Origin: Chrysogorgia sp. JL179-B06
Taxonomy: Eukaryota > Cnidaria > Anthozoa > Scleralcyonacea > Chrysogorgiidae
DNA length: 64,000 bases
NCBI GenBank assembly: GCA_035772405.1
Contig: JAYKKM010000471.1
Location: forward strand, 1,566,501-1,630,500
Direction of reading: 5' to 3'
Shown here: piece by piece, positions 20,816 through 32,970 of the stretch
How the letters are laid out: the number at the start of each line of letters is the position of its first letter
Position numbering within the stretch: position 1 is the stretch's first letter
Position numbers and translations under genes: made by a program
Notes under the pieces: generated by a model
Seen by the model: the letters and a program-made list of their open reading frames with translations, nothing else
What the model was told of the DNA's origin: nothing
Databases searched by the model: none

Positions 20816-21584
20816 ATATATATATAGTACTAGTTCATTATACACAAACACATGCCGTATGCATCACCAGGAAAAATAAGACCTATATAGAGCATTATTC
20901 CTACTCGTAGCCAAAAATGACATGAGCCGTAGCCCGATTTTATCAACTGGGGGAAATAAAGCTAACTAAAACCGTAAGTCCAAAAGGGAACTCCAAATAC
21001 ACGCTAAGCGAGAGATTGCACACTTTAACTCATTATTCTAAGTTAAAAAAAATATTTTCTTCTACACTTTCGGCTCTAGGGTCGTGTTTATGTTTAACAA
21101 CAATGGCGGATGAAACACGTGAACCAACTGTGAAACACGGCAATGTGGAAACTAAGCCCTACCAAATTAAAAGCAGTTTGATTCTCATGAAAAGCGTCCG
21201 CCCGTTGCAAAACTTCTCTCGCTAACTCAAACCAAAATAAACAATATCACATATGCCTGAAGACCGGTCACATGACTACCCACGCAACAATCAATTCACT
21301 CTTAATGTTTTAAAATATAATAAAATTTCATTTAGGGAGAGGTGGTGCGGGAGAAAATGTGCGCAACATGGAAAAATAAAGCAGTTTTTGCATCCAAATA
21401 TACGTTGCTAATGGCGTTGCTAAGGTGGCAAATGCAGTCCAGCCTTGGAATTTTACGAATTTTCAACATTTCTATCTTTGCAATCGAAAAAATTCTTTCA
21501 ATTATCTATTATAATATGGTTAACCATTTAATTTATGGCTACTTCAAAAATTCACTAAAATATATATTTTTTGTATCAGACCAC
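20816..21584. other. No gene seen
   Basis: Unremarkable sequence after the SINE cluster. Short open stretches have no recognisable domain. Confidence 0.35.
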
Positions 21585-21735
21585 CGCGAATATATTGTCG
21601 CGCGGACGACTTTTCTATTGTACAAATTGAATGGTTTTCTACTTGGTTGTACACGAGCGTTCGTAAAACAAAAAAAGAAAGTCGCGCGCGCGCGCGCGCG
21701 TGACTATATTCGCTTAATGAATCCAACTTTATAAG
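21585..21735. mobile_element. Dispersed repeat, second copy of the 17731-17846 family
   Basis: Matches 17733-17846 over GACTTTTCTATTGTACAAAT and TTCTACTTGGTTG, then carries a (CG)n expansion (about 21685-21702). It continues GACTATATTCGCTTAATGAA without interruption and so preserves the site that is filled by MITEs at 17847-18657. Confidence 0.6.
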
Positions 21736-24235
21736 CCGGGCGTAAAGTGGGTAATAGCCGAGTGCGTTACGAACAGCAAATTCGGGGTAGTTCCGGTATG
21801 TATTTTTAATATTTATAACAGCAAAAATGGCAGGATGAAAACAAATTTCGAAGCGAAATTCGAATATTTGACAATTAACCTTTTCGCTTCCTTACGGTGT
21901 GCTGCAATAAACTCGTGTACACAGCTTAACTTAATCTTGCTTTCAAGTAAGTTTATAGCGTCCGAGCGCCAACTCCTTTTCACTATTTTAAAGATGTTAG
22001 CAATCAGTTAATACAAATATATCGTGTACGCATATCCGAGTCTGTTAATCAAACATTCATTTGATATACAATACAGCATGATTTTTAATTTGTTAAAAAT
22101 ATATCGTCGTCGGAATCTGGACGAGTTATGAAGTCAAGTTCGTAAATTCAAGAAAGCGTCCAAAGGCAACCCCGTTTTAGTGGGTACCCATATAGTCACG
22201 GCGTTGAGGTAGGGGTTCAACATCGAAATTACAACTGCGCAACTCAGATACTCATTCGGAATTCATCGGAAAATGTCGTCTTCCTCAATTCCTCCTCGAC
22301 GACTTGTGTGTACAAACTACGGTAGAAAATCGAGAAAACCTTATCTTTTAATAAGCTTTCTGTGATTTCACATGCAGTGTCAACAATAAGACGAGTACAT
22401 ATATTAACGGAAGTCCTTTTTTAAGAGGGTGATACTTGAATAAAATATTAATGTTATTTCATTTATACGTGTTTTTGGTAATTATGTTATCGTTTGAAAT
22501 GTGCTACAATGTATATGTGTTATTGCTTTTGAGACTCTCAAATGATGTCGAATAAAATCCAGGCCCTACCATATACGAAATTGTGAATTCAAACAACACT
22601 GTTCGTGCTGATTTTAGTCAAGGAAATCAGGCTAAATTTGGTGAGAATGCTGGTAAACAATTGTGTGTAGCAATGTCACTGACCGCTATAATTTTTAAAT
22701 ACATACGGTAAACATATTTATAATTGGAATTCGTCTGGCTTGAACAATATTTTGCTTCATGGGAATTGTAATTTGTATGGTTGCATTACACTAATATGCT
22801 TTATCTTATAGTGAATCATAAACTGGAGAATTAAAATGACATGTGATATGGTCCTTATTTTTGGCTAAAAATGCATTTACAAATTTATTTTTTGGTTTAG
22901 AAACAAACTATGAATGTTGCAGTGTTTCAGTGTTTCAGTGTTCAAAATGTCGGACAATACTTTCAAGATATTCGATTCAATCACACTCAAGGGATATATA
23001 TGGAATGCCGTGTTTTTTTCCCATTTGTTTGAAAAAGTTGTATTCCATTTGAAATAAAAGGTGTCATTTTGGCCAGTATTGATAATCATAAAAATAAAGT
23101 CAATGATCAAAAGCTCATAATATATAATAATGATAAAAGTAATAATTTGTGCCAAGATTACGAACATCATTAAGACGATTTCAGCATTATAGAATAGTTC
23201 GTCTTTGCAGTAATTGTATTAAAGTTTCTGTCAAAAAATTTTTTTGTTCACAGATGTTGCTATCATAGTATTATTAGATAAGAAAATTTATGCCTTAACC
23301 CATATAGTAAATCATTAACCGGTTAATTATCCATGACATGTCATTATGGAACCTATGTTTGTCCTAAAAATGCATTTATAAATTTATTATCTGTTGATTT
23401 AGTGAAATCTGTTGATAGCTTACATGACTCCGCACGTGCCAAACATAAGCTAACGAATAGCCTACCAATGAAGACACAGACACTATTTGTCTCTTTCGCG
23501 GGAAAATCTACCAATTACAATACACATATTCGTCTTGATAAGACTTCAACACGCAGCATAGGAATCATTGTGATCAAGAGGCTGAGCCTTACAAAACATT
23601 AGCATTCCAACAGCCACCAATAAAACACAGGGTCCAGTGAAAGTAATTGAGTTCATGGGTATTATCTTAGACAGTGTCAGGATGGAAGCACGTTGAACGC
23701 GACACTCATCCTACCATTTTGCCCATTTCCCGGCGAATGCGAAGTATCGATTCTCGCCTACCTCAGAAAATTCGGTTAAAAAAACAGTGTCGATTAAAAG
23801 ACTTGTCGACTATCACGAAACAGGCAACGCGTAGCTCAAAAAGTAATCAAACAAAGTCGGGTAAATGAAATCTCGACTATTTTAATGAACAACGGCGCAC
23901 ACTAATGGTTCATCATTTTTGGCCGATTTAACGACATATATAAATTGTTCACGACACATGATTGACGATTCTCGACTAGTGAATTTTTCTCGACCATTTT
24001 TGGCCGAAACGGCGCGCCATAGTAAACCTCCCAGGCCCGCAAGAAATCGTACGAGAATGATATTATCAATCAATTAGGATGGGTTAACGTTTCGCTGCAA
24101 ATAAAATAACGCCGATCAATTTACCTTGAGTACCTGTTTCACCGCAAATCACAGACTTCACTCCAGGAAACTTAACCATCTTGAATTTACCTTCTGAAAA
24201 ATGAAAAATCATCGCTTAGAAGACTGTTATTATAA
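21736..24235. other. No gene seen (2.5 kb)
   Basis: AT-rich, with only short frames that match nothing I recognise. Minor items: TTTCAGTG repeated about three times near 22922-22942, and two TTTTTGGCCGA blocks near 23916 and 23997. No element ends could be set. Confidence 0.4.
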
Positions 24236-24356
24236 GTAATATCATGGTATTGAGGTGTATTAGCTGTTAAACCGCCCGCTCGATGAGGGTCATTAATGAC
24301 CCGAATCGAGCGGGCGGTTTAACAGCTATAATACACCTCATTACCATGATATTACT
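24236..24356. repeat. Near-perfect 121-bp palindrome
   Basis: AGTAATATCATGGTATTGAG at the left pairs with CTCATTACCATGATATTACT at the right, and the inner arms contain AAACCGCCCGCTCGAT and ATCGAGCGGGCGGTTT. The centre GGGTCATTAATGACCC is itself palindromic. Only a few mismatches separate the arms. It could extrude as a cruciform; probably a compact MITE. Confidence 0.85.
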
Positions 24357-24580
24357 TTGTAATACCATGGTTGTCGAAATTTCATGTCTTTGCATGCCAG
24401 GTGAGAAGAAGAAGCTAATACTACCTCTCATGACGTCATTCAAGGTTGTATTAGTTCTAATACGACCTCTAGATTGTATAAATTAATCCAAATGAGGTAA
24501 TTTAGTTATTAATTCAACCTGAAAAGACAAAAGAGAAATTGAGACAACCATGGTATTATAGAGCATAGTGTAAAGTTTAA

Positions 24581-24634
24581 AATGCCTCTAACCCCATGCA
24601 AATACGATATTAATGATATAGATTCTACATTCTT
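24581..24634. mobile_element. Solo end of a TTAA-target element
   Basis: After TTAA (24577-24580) the sequence AATGCCTCTAACCCC, ATACGATATTAATGATATAG and ATTCTACAT matches the termini of the 33445-35894 element. No partner end was found. Confidence 0.55.
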
Positions 24635-24639
24635 AGCGA

Positions 24640-25442
24640 GGTATGTTGAGCTGGTTTGATCATAGCCAGAATCGGGCGTAAAGGTGTTCCCTCTTTATGG
24701 ACTTTTGTATAGACCATGCATTCTTGGCCTTTCTGAACATGTGGGTCGAACTAGTTTATAAAATTCTTCAGTGATTTGGTTAGATTTCTGAAGATTTAGT
24801 AAAAGAGTTTGTAGGTTTATTTCTATCATGATTAGGCAATTTTTCAAGTTTACAAAATTTTGAGTTGTCTTCAACTATGTGTAGCATTTTCTTCTCATGG
24901 TCTTCTTTGTCTAAGGGGCTGATTACATGGAGAAATTCCAGCCCGGGCTGAGATTTCAGCCCGGCTACTGAGGTATGGTAAATTACGGAGTATGGAAAAT
25001 CATTTAAATAGCTTTGTTTTTATGCCATATTTGTTACCGCTTGACCGCTTTTGACACCATGATTTATATTCTCCCTCTTTACCATACCTCAGTAGCCGGG
25101 CTGAAATCTCAGCCCAGGCTGAAATTTCTCCATGTAATCAGCCCCTAAGATAACAACCCCAGAACCCTTATCCGGTTTACAAATTACAAAATTCTTATTT
25201 TTGCGTAAGTTTGCAATACGATGTTCTCTAGTCAATGAAATGTTTTTATCTTCAATCTGCGTACCACAGTAAGCATGAGCAGTGTCAGAAAGTTTAGTCT
25301 TACATGCAGGCAATATATTACTGTTATGTGGAGTCAAGTGTTGTAGTTGGGACCACAATATTTCAAATTCACTGAAAATTTGTTCCCGTTTTATTGTTGA
25401 TGGAGGAATAGCAAACTTAAGCCCTTTATATAACACTTCCAT
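24640..25442 (-). pseudogene. Penelope-like element RT remnant
   Basis: On the minus strand 25442-25149 encodes EVLYKGLKFAIPPSTIKREQ, HAYCGTQIEDKNISLTREHR and NFVICKPDKGSGVVIL. The last is the signature N-terminal RT block of Penelope-like retroelements (KPDKGSGVVI). Beyond an inserted MITE (24915-25145), the reading continues into KEDHEKKMLHIVEDNSKF and further downstream LVRPTCSERPRMHGLYK, the family's RPxxSxxPRxYGLPKVHK motif, now with stops and frame shifts. The catalytic RT core and GIY-YIG endonuclease are not present. Confidence 0.8.
24915..25145. mobile_element. Harbinger-like MITE inside the Penelope remnant
   Basis: 231 bp; ends GGGGCTGATTACATGGAGAA and its complement, with arms that pair over about 70 bp (AGCCCGG, TACTGAGGTATGGTAAA). 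TAA flanks both ends (24912-24914, 25146-25148), the 3-bp TWA duplication of PIF/Harbinger elements. Removing it restores the Penelope-like reading, so the insertion is real and recent relative to that remnant. Confidence 0.85.
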
Positions 25443-25520
25443 TTCTATGGAAGAAAGTTCGTGTGATGAGAGATTTGTGACGTGACATGTTCATTTAACA
25501 TGAACACAAGATTCAACTTA

Positions 25521-25567
<47 letters not shown>

Positions 25568-26602
25568 CACAGACAGACAGACAGACAGACATAGACGATC
25601 GTCAAGCTCAAATCCTCATGCAATGTTCAGACAGGCTCAACGGGGATGGATTCACGAACCCACAAAGCACTTTTCTACATAGGCACCATACCTAATGTTT
25701 TTTGAACATGACTGACACCTGAAAGTCTATTTAAAGATCATAACTACATATCAACACAACAAAGAATGGAATTAATCAATTTTACATAACTATAAAGCCC
25801 GTTTCAAACGTCGAACTTTTCATATGCCGTATAAATTATATAAATTGTATAAAATAGCAAAATCCTGTTTAAGCAGGCAAACATTTTAAACGGCCCTAAC
25901 TATGCCCAAACTAACTCCTAAAATAATGGCACTAAGATGTCAACAACAGTATTTTAGACTTTCTTCAGTACACGATTGCGATGGTCACAGTGCCGGACCT
26001 TATGATCTACTACGGAATAATTAGTAATCTCAACGCCGTCCCAGTTATCTCTATACCTCTACGTAATATCTCCCCAGATATTCAAATAACAAAGAGCATG
26101 GCGGCCATGTTGGTGTACCTAACAAAAGAAGCTATTTAAAAAACGGCTAGGACGTCAAGTAAAAACACTCTATACGCGCCTTTCAACCAATGTCCCACCT
26201 AGCAATGGGGTGACACTCGAAAAGGACACAAATGACTGGAACTGACGTGCAAGACCGTGTAGGGGACTGAAACTGTCGTACAAAGTCGGCCTCCATGTTT
26301 GGTTTCACTTTTTGCCCAGAACATCGTATATATAGAGAGCTATGTATATAGAGCTCCAGCTATATATAGAGCTCACTGGGATAACCAAGCCAACTCGCCT
26401 CATGTAATAAGCCCCTTAGTAACAATTAAAACTTTTAGTAACAAAAGGATACGACTAAACCACGCCCAGAGTTTAGCAAGTTTAGGATCATCAATATTTT
26501 TAGTGTTATTCCAGTTAATACCATAAGAGTTACACGCTCTCTTGTGCATCTTTAACGATATATCTTCATCCGTCCCAGACTAAAAGTAATCGAAAATAGT
26601 TT
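25443..26602. other. No gene seen; microsatellites
   Basis: (AT)n at about 25521-25562 is followed by (GACA)n to about 25590. Then GACGATCGTCAAGCTCA (matches about 1113-1130). A MITE fragment with CAAACGTCGAACTTTTCAT is near 25806-25824. CTATATATAGAGCTC repeats near 26330-26374. No coding sequence recognised. Confidence 0.5.
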
Positions 26603-26933
26603 GTCATAATTAGTGTGAGTGGGTGTTGCTTTATGCGTTAAGCGTGGGGCAATATTGTTCGTCATCGGTTGTTTGTGTACATTCAGCCGAATCCCAGTCA
26701 ATATCGTGTTTTGTTACTCGGCTGAATGTATCGCCTTTAACATAAACTATAAACAGCGACTTACATTAGAAAGTTGGAATACCAACTTGGAACATAAACC
26801 ACTTAACAGATCACAACAATTACCGACACCATACAAAAGACTTCTTCGCACGCAACAACGAACGATAGACCTACCGACAAACAATACACCCACGCTTAAC
26901 TCATGACGCAATATTCACTCACATTGATTATGA
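26603..26933. mobile_element. Foldback MITE
   Basis: Left end GTCATAATTAGTGTGAGTGG pairs with right end CACTCACATTGATTATGAC; inner GCGTTAAGCGTGG pairs with CCACGCTTAAC. A related copy at about 38965-39320 is interrupted by a family X MITE. Non-coding. Confidence 0.6.
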
Positions 26934-27164
26934 CACAAACAAACGATGACGTAATGAACCAGATGTTAAACGAGCCAGTTTACTTTACGGGCCAGCTCAT
27001 TAAACGAGCCAGTTCACCACATGTAATAACGATAAAAGAGGGCTAGACCAGCATATAGGCTAACTCAGCTCAGTACTACGGCAATAACATGACTTTTGGA
27101 ATATTGTTTATTTGTGACCCGCGTAGTAACATTTGCGCCCGAGCATAAATGTATAGGTAATCGT

Positions 27165-27655
27165 ATGATAGCGAGTGCAATTAAGGATTTACACCACGAG
27201 TGATATTTGAAAATTTTCCACGAGCCGCTAGGCGAGTGCAATTTGGCACAATTTTCAAATATCACGAGCAGTGTAAATCCTTAATTGCACGAGCAAAATC
27301 ATATGATTACTCATTTATTATATGCATGACAAAATTACGACACGTGCGCTTCATCTTCTTCCAAGTCTTTAAAAACGTCTTGTTTCATTAGTTGATAACA
27401 AACCTCTTCACTCTTGGTGTTCTTTGTACTCATTTCAAAATATTTACATGGAATTTTTAATTCATAGTATACCACAAGTCGTTGGAAAAGTGAAAACTTG
27501 CCATTGCAGAATAGGCCACCATTTTGAATTTTATTGTCAAACTTGTTCCCAGTGTCTTCTCTCTTTTCATTTATTGCACTCGAGTGCAATAAATGATTTA
27601 TTGCACTCCTCTCAGCCAATCGGAATCCAGTAATTTTGTCATGTATATAATGAGG
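27165..27655. mobile_element. Double foldback repeat with GAGTGCAATTAAGG arms
   Basis: Inner palindrome 27172-27296 (GCGAGTGCAATTAAGGATTT with AAATCCTTAATTGCACGAGC) around a CACGAGCCGCTAGGCGAGTG centre. It is followed by a second foldback whose arms are TATATGCATGACAAAATTAC (27318-27337) and GTAATTTTGTCATGTATATA. A partial relative is at 50519-50721. Confidence 0.55.
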
Positions 27656-27663
27656 GAATATCA

Positions 27664-28407
27664 AGTGCAAAATAAGTTCGGACGAAACTCTCTTATTTTA
27701 AAGAACTTTTCAAATTTCAAAGATTCATGGCAATTTCAGCTTTCCCATAACTCACTTTGCTCTTGAAATATGGAGGTTTGTTTGCTACGCACGTGACACC
27801 ACTGCATACGTCACACTGCATAATGAAAAATCAATTAAAACTGCGCATGTGTGCGTATGTATCACATGACACTAAACAGGCAAAGTTCGAGTAATTTAAT
27901 TGAATAATCTCAAAGATAAACAACATTCCACCATAAGTGGGATACAGTGTGACATACAGTGGTAGATACAGTGGTGCTGTTCTCAAGAGCAAAGTGAGAT
28001 TAGCAGCTTAGAGATTACAGCCTCAATATACACCTGTAATTCAGTCTGTGAAAACTCACACGATAGCTTGTCGACCCCACTGAACTACTCAAATCTGAGC
28101 AGTAGATTTTGATTGTGCAAATCACAACCCCTGTCTTATTCCAGTTACAATTGGTTCTCTGGGAATTATTGTGAGAACAAATAATCCAATCAAATAAACA
28201 ATTATGAATCATACGAATATTTAAACCACTCAAAATCTACTGATCAGATATGCCAAGTAGCTTATCGGGGGGTCGTGCGAGTTTTTACAGACTCGGAATT
28301 ACAGGTGTATATTCAGGCTGTACACAGACTAAGTGAGATAAGGCCAATCTTTATAATTTGAAAAGTTCTTTCAAATAAGAGAATTTCTACCGAACTTATT
28401 TTTCACT
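27664..28407. mobile_element. TTAA-type foldback element with nested MITE
   Basis: Ends AGTGCAAAATAAGTTCGG and (complement) AGTGAAAAATAAGTTCGG; arms continue with CTCTTATTTTAAAGAACTTT, the subterminal motif of the TTAA family. The flanking target bases are decayed (ATCA, GAAC). Interrupted by the TA-target element at 28018-28320. Confidence 0.6.
28018..28320. mobile_element. Tc1/mariner-like MITE (TA target)
   Basis: Ends CAGCCTCAATATACACCTGT and (complement) CAGCCTGAATATACACCTGT, flanked by TA on both sides. Arms extend about 70 bp. 303 bp, non-coding, nested in 27664-28407. Confidence 0.75.
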
Positions 28408-28523
28408 GAACGACTTCTATCCATTGCTTCTATCTGTAGCGAAGTGATACACAACTCTTGTATACAGAAGTGTTTAAATCAATATTTAATATATTCAAGT
28501 GTTTTTTACTACCAGTCTAATAA

Positions 28524-29416
28524 TTAAGAAATACCTAATGGATTTCCGTGTTTGGATAACGTGATCCAAACACGCGGGATATTGCGAGACTTGAGAAAAG
28601 CGTAAAAAAACACGAGCAGATAGGCGAGTGTTTTTTAGCTTTTCGAAAGTCGAGCAACATCCCAATTGTTAGGTATCTCTTTTATAGAATAACCACAGAG
28701 AAATATCACTAAAAGTTATTAATATAATTAGATCAACATTGTAATTCTCTTTTAAGCTAATCGGCCAATCATGGATGGTTTTCTATTATGATTTATGACG
28801 CTGACGACAGCAGACAGCCGAAATTAAGCCTAAGTATAAAAAACATCAGGAAAACATGCTTAGAAAGATGAGAAAGATATTTCCAGATGGATTTAATCAC
28901 GAAAATATGCCGTTTAACTTTATGTTGCAGATGTAAAGTGATGTTGTGGAGTTTGCCTAGCCTTCATATTCTACAAAACAGAATCTTTTTTTTGGTTTTC
29001 TCTCACTGTCGAAGTGTTGTTCGGTGTTTTTTTGCTGGTTACAAGAACAAAATGAATGGTTTCTTCGTGAATATCCTGCCCGACGAGAGGTAAAATAAAC
29101 ATTTTACACCTTTTGCATTGGTGGACTATAAAAGTGTTGTCTTTTTGGATTTTATTGAAACTTTCAATACTTCGCCTTCACAAATTATACGGAAATTTCC
29201 TATATATTTTCGGCCTATTTTTGCAAAAACCTTGTGAAAATTAACAGGGAAGATTGCTATATTGTATTTATAGTTATTGTGCAATGGTCTGGCATGATTT
29301 ACTTTTTGTGTGTACATGTCAAGACCTCAAAATTCCCGTGTTTGGATAACCTGATCCAAACACGGGTATTAGCCAATCAGAACACGTGTAGCATACTTGT
29401 TATTTTATAAAGTTAT
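28524..29416. mobile_element. MITE family Y, long copy
   Basis: Starts near AAGAAATACCTAATGG; then CCGTGTTTGGATAACGTGAT, CCAAACACGCGGGA, and the centre GCGAGTGTTTTTTAGCTTTT. The right part is CGTGTTTGGATAACCTGATC, AGCCAATCAGAACACG, and ends TTATTTTATAAA. The same order is seen at 36939-37256 and 43588-44517. Short frames inside are not convincing genes. Confidence 0.6.
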
Positions 29417-29459
29417 ATCATAGTGTTTTGTAACTTTTGTAAGATTATCAATATATATA

Positions 29460-29827
29460 CTGTATTCAATTCCAGCCGGAAGGCCTTGATGTTGCATTTT
29501 TCGCAACTGGTCTCGGTTTGGTCATAAAATGTTATATATTTTAACACTCGAAATTTTCCTTCACCATAAATCCTCGGAATATGCAGTTTAATAGAGTGAA
29601 ATGCCAAATATTACTTGTAATACACCCTATTCTTCTCCCGGCATTAGGCTCTCGGCAACGGCCTCCGTAGCTCAGTGGTCAGAGCACTCGTGCACTAGCA
29701 TCGCTGGTTCAATTTCATCCGCAAAGCTTAATTGGTGTTGCAACTGGTCCCGGTTTGGTCATAAAATGTATATACCCTAACACTCGAAATTTTCCTCTAC
29801 CATAAATCCTCAGAACATGCAGTTTAA
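29460..29827 (+). mobile_element. SINE, degenerate dimer, left part
   Basis: The same SINE family as at 19703-20815. A tail fragment (29470-29600) is followed by a head with CCGTAGCTCAGTGGTCAGAG (29665-29684), a damaged B-box and tail again (GGTCCCGGTTTGGTC, CACTCGAAATTTTCCT). It is cut at CAGTTTAA by the TTAA element 29828-30488 and resumes at 30489. Confidence 0.8.
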
Positions 29828-30488
29828 GGGGGCAAGCTACCTTAAATTTTATGTTCGCGAACCCATGATGTAATAGTGGGTCTATCTTATTATGGTTAAA
29901 TGTATATGCAACATGCTATATATCATTTTAAAGCTTATAACATGCTCTAAACAAATAGCATTACAGATGCCCTCCCAGGCAAAAATATAAATGTAAAAAA
30001 ACCTGCAAAGCTGAAAACCATCTTTGGATGCTATCTAGTCAAAAACTAAGCATCAAGAATTGGTCATTTTAACTTGTAAAATAGATTACATCCCAGTCAA
30101 CAAATTAATGTGTTCTATACCGAATTTGGTATTAACAAATAAGATCTTATTTGTTGCTATGGCAACGAAGTACAGTGTAACACCAAAAGCTTCCATTAAT
30201 TTGTTGACTGGGATGTAATCTATTTTACAAGTTAAAATGACCAATTCTTCACGCTTAGTTTTTGACTATAGATAGCATCCAAAGATGGTTTTCAGCTTTG
30301 CAGGGTTTTTTTACATTTATGTTTTTGCCTGGGAAGGGCATCTGTAATGCTATTTGTTTAGAGCATGTTATAAGCTTTAAAATGATATATAGCATGTTGC
30401 ATATACATTTAACCATGATAAGATAGAGGCATTATTACATGATTACATCATGGGTTCGCGAACATAAAATTTAAGGTAGCTTGCCCCC
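29828..30488. mobile_element. 661-bp TTAA foldback element in a SINE
   Basis: Ends GGGGGCAAGCTACCTTAAAT and its complement, with inverted arms of nearly 290 bp each that remain highly similar, around a short centre (about 30115-30190). TTAA flanks both sides (29824-29827, 30489-30492). Removing the element with one TTAA regenerates the SINE sequence CAGTTTAATTGAG, matching CAGTTTAATAGAG and TAGTTTAATCGAG in other copies. The target site is typical of piggyBac or Kolobok. No transposase. Confidence 0.92.
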
Positions 30489-30782
30489 TTAATTGAGTTA
30501 AATGCCAAATATTACTGTATATATCCTGTATAGAGTTCCCTCATGAAAAGCACCTTCGGTGATGAGGTTTCCTCTGTAAATATAATAATAATAATAAAGA
30601 ATAAAAATACCTCTTCACTGCATTTAATAAGATGTCGCCCACAGCCCCACGTTAACGAAAAACCAGGAGACCAGCTCTAACAACGCGTATGAAAATAAGA
30701 TGGAACACAATCGATAACGATGAAATAAATTGGTCATTTTTTCTTCAAGGACGACCACTCACACTAAGCAGCAGTAATTTAA
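30489..30782. other. SINE right end and spacer
   Basis: The SINE resumes (GAGTTAAATGCCAAATATTA) and fades by about 30530. GTAAATATAATAATAATAAT near 30577 resembles a LINE or SINE 3' tail. No gene. Confidence 0.5.
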
Positions 30783-31111
30783 AGTGCCTATAACGTCAAA
30801 AAAAATTGTTTTATTTGAAAGAACTTTTAAAATGATAAAGTAACTTCTTTTGAAGATTTTCGTTTCTTCCCTTTGTTTTTGATATATTTCAGTTTGTTTG
30901 ATATGCATAATGATGAGTTATCAGAGAATGTTACATATCTTTGCCTTCATGAAATGAAAACACTAAAGTGTGAATAACATGTGCGCGTGTTTCTCCCACT
31001 GAAATATTTCAAAAACAAAGCGAAGACGCAAAAATCTTCAAAAGAAGTTACTTTATCATTTTAAAAGTTCTTCCAAATAAAACAATAATTTTTTTTGACG
31101 TTATAGACACT
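30783..31111. mobile_element. TTAA-target foldback MITE
   Basis: Ends AGTGCCTATAACGTCAAAAA and (complement) AGTGTCTATAACGTCAAAAA, flanked by TTAA (30779-30782, 31112-31115). The subterminal block TTATTTGAAAGAACTTTTAA is shared with 13800-14586. 329 bp, non-coding. Confidence 0.85.
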
Positions 31112-31151
31112 TTAACAGTAGGTAATGATATAGACTAAATATAGACTAAAT

Positions 31152-32143
31152 ATTATCATCAGCTGAAGTTTCATCTTCATGTCCTTTTTCCCTAATAAAG
31201 TTGGTTAGCTACTCAATGGAAGTTGAAGACAGTGATTCAACAGTGAAATACGAAGAGAGTTGGCTCTGAACTTTAAACAGACCTGTTCAGACACAATTAC
31301 CAAACTATCTTCGTATTTCACTGTTGAGTCAGTGTAATGTCTTGGCGTGTCCGGGTTGACGTCACTTCCTGTGAGTAGTTAACCAACCTTAGGTTAGTTC
31401 ATTTTGAAGTCTATTCTCTTTGATGTACCGCGATCATCAATACTGTAAATTACCCATATAGATATTGGACTATCTAAAAAAGCCGATGAGGGTTTGAATT
31501 ACGAAGGGGAGAGAGGGCCTAATGAATTATAAGTTATAAACTTATGGATAAATTATGTAACATCCAGGGATGTTATATAATTTATCCATGAATACGTTTA
31601 TAAGCTATACCGTAGAATCTTATAAGCCTGTTATAAGGCCTCACGGTAATAGGCCCACCTGTTTGTTAACTGAAAATACCTTCGATTATAAGCCCCGGAT
31701 ATAAGCCCACCTTTCATAATAAAAATAACAAAAAATCAGAGAATAAAACTAAACATCAGCGCAACTACAATAAAACAAAAGAAGTTTGAACACGGTAGTA
31801 TTCTGTATCTTGGTACTGACAAGCTGAGGTAGATGAAATTATTAAAATAATTTCGAGGCAGCTACGTAACTTGTGTAGCAGGTTTTGCTATATAGACATA
31901 CGGGACGTAATTTTACACATCAATGACTTCTAGTCATTGCCAACGTAGTTTGCCTGTTTTTAATATGAGTTTTAAAACGTTTCTATACCGGTTATAAGCC
32001 CTCCGTTTATAATCCCCTGGTTATAAGCCCCAGGACTTATAAGCCCAGGTGAATAACCAACGTAGTTTCCTTGGTTTCGATAACTAACCTTTACTTAGCA
32101 AGGAAAAAGGCATGAAGGTGAAACTCTAGCTGATGATAATAAT
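31152..32143. mobile_element. Foldback element with nested foldbacks
   Basis: Left ATTATCATCAGCTGAAGTTT pairs with right AACTCTAGCTGATGATAATA; both arms carry CCTTTTTCC. Inside are a small foldback around CAACAGTGAAATACGAAGA (31237 to about 31336), a second at 31523-31606, and a block of repeated TATAAGCCC motifs (31615-32050). None is coding. Confidence 0.55.
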
Positions 32144-32205
32144 ATGCAAGTTTTATCAGAAAGTGCCAAAGATTATAAATATGTCAAAAACCTAAAAGCT
32201 CACAT

Positions 32206-32615
32206 CATATATAACTCCTCGAAAGGCATTTCAAATCGGATTAAGTTTTATATAAAATTACATGTTTTATATGAAATTAAATGTTTTATATGAAATTAAA
32301 TAATTATCATGTAGTTTCATTTTAAACTTAATCCGAATTGACGGTACCGAAAACGATGGCGACTGGTACATTTAACCATAATTCCTTGCGCGCAGTAAAC
32401 GTTGAATCTCGTATAAATAGCAGATAGAGTTTCAAAAAGACTATGTTTGATAAAAAGGAAGCTTTTACGTATTTAATTCATGTTTATAAGGTAAACAATG
32501 TTTAGCTGTTATTACAGGTGATTTAAGGTCGCAAAGTATTCTGGTAAAATGTACAGCCGCCATCTTTTTCAGTACCGTCAATTGAAATGCCTTTCGAGGA
32601 GTTATATATGATGTT
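32206..32615. mobile_element. Foldback MITE
   Basis: Left ATCATATATAACTCCTCGAA and right TTTCGAGGAGTTATATATGA are perfect inverses over about 33 bp including GGCATTTCAA. 410 bp with an internal AAATTA(C/A)ATGTTTTATATG direct repeat. Non-coding. Confidence 0.75.
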
Positions 32616-32970
32616 TCATATTATATAAATCTGATGGGAAAACTGATCCAACATCCTGGATGTGATTTTTCACTACGGGTATTTTAAAAAAATACCGTTT
32701 AGTTTAATACGTTTAAAATTGATTGGAATATTAAACATGTAATGCAATTACATCTCAACGCTGGATAAACTATGTGTTTACATTTCACATAAAGTCTCGT
32801 TGGAAGATGCTTGAAGCATTTTGTTCAAAAATTACGAGTGTCGTTTTTCAACATACACAATCCATATAACACGGGAGTAAGCGACAAATTATTAATATAG
32901 AACAAATATAAACAATATGTAAGCTCACTATGCTAGTTGAGTAAGAGTTCGATCAATCGTAACCGTTTAA

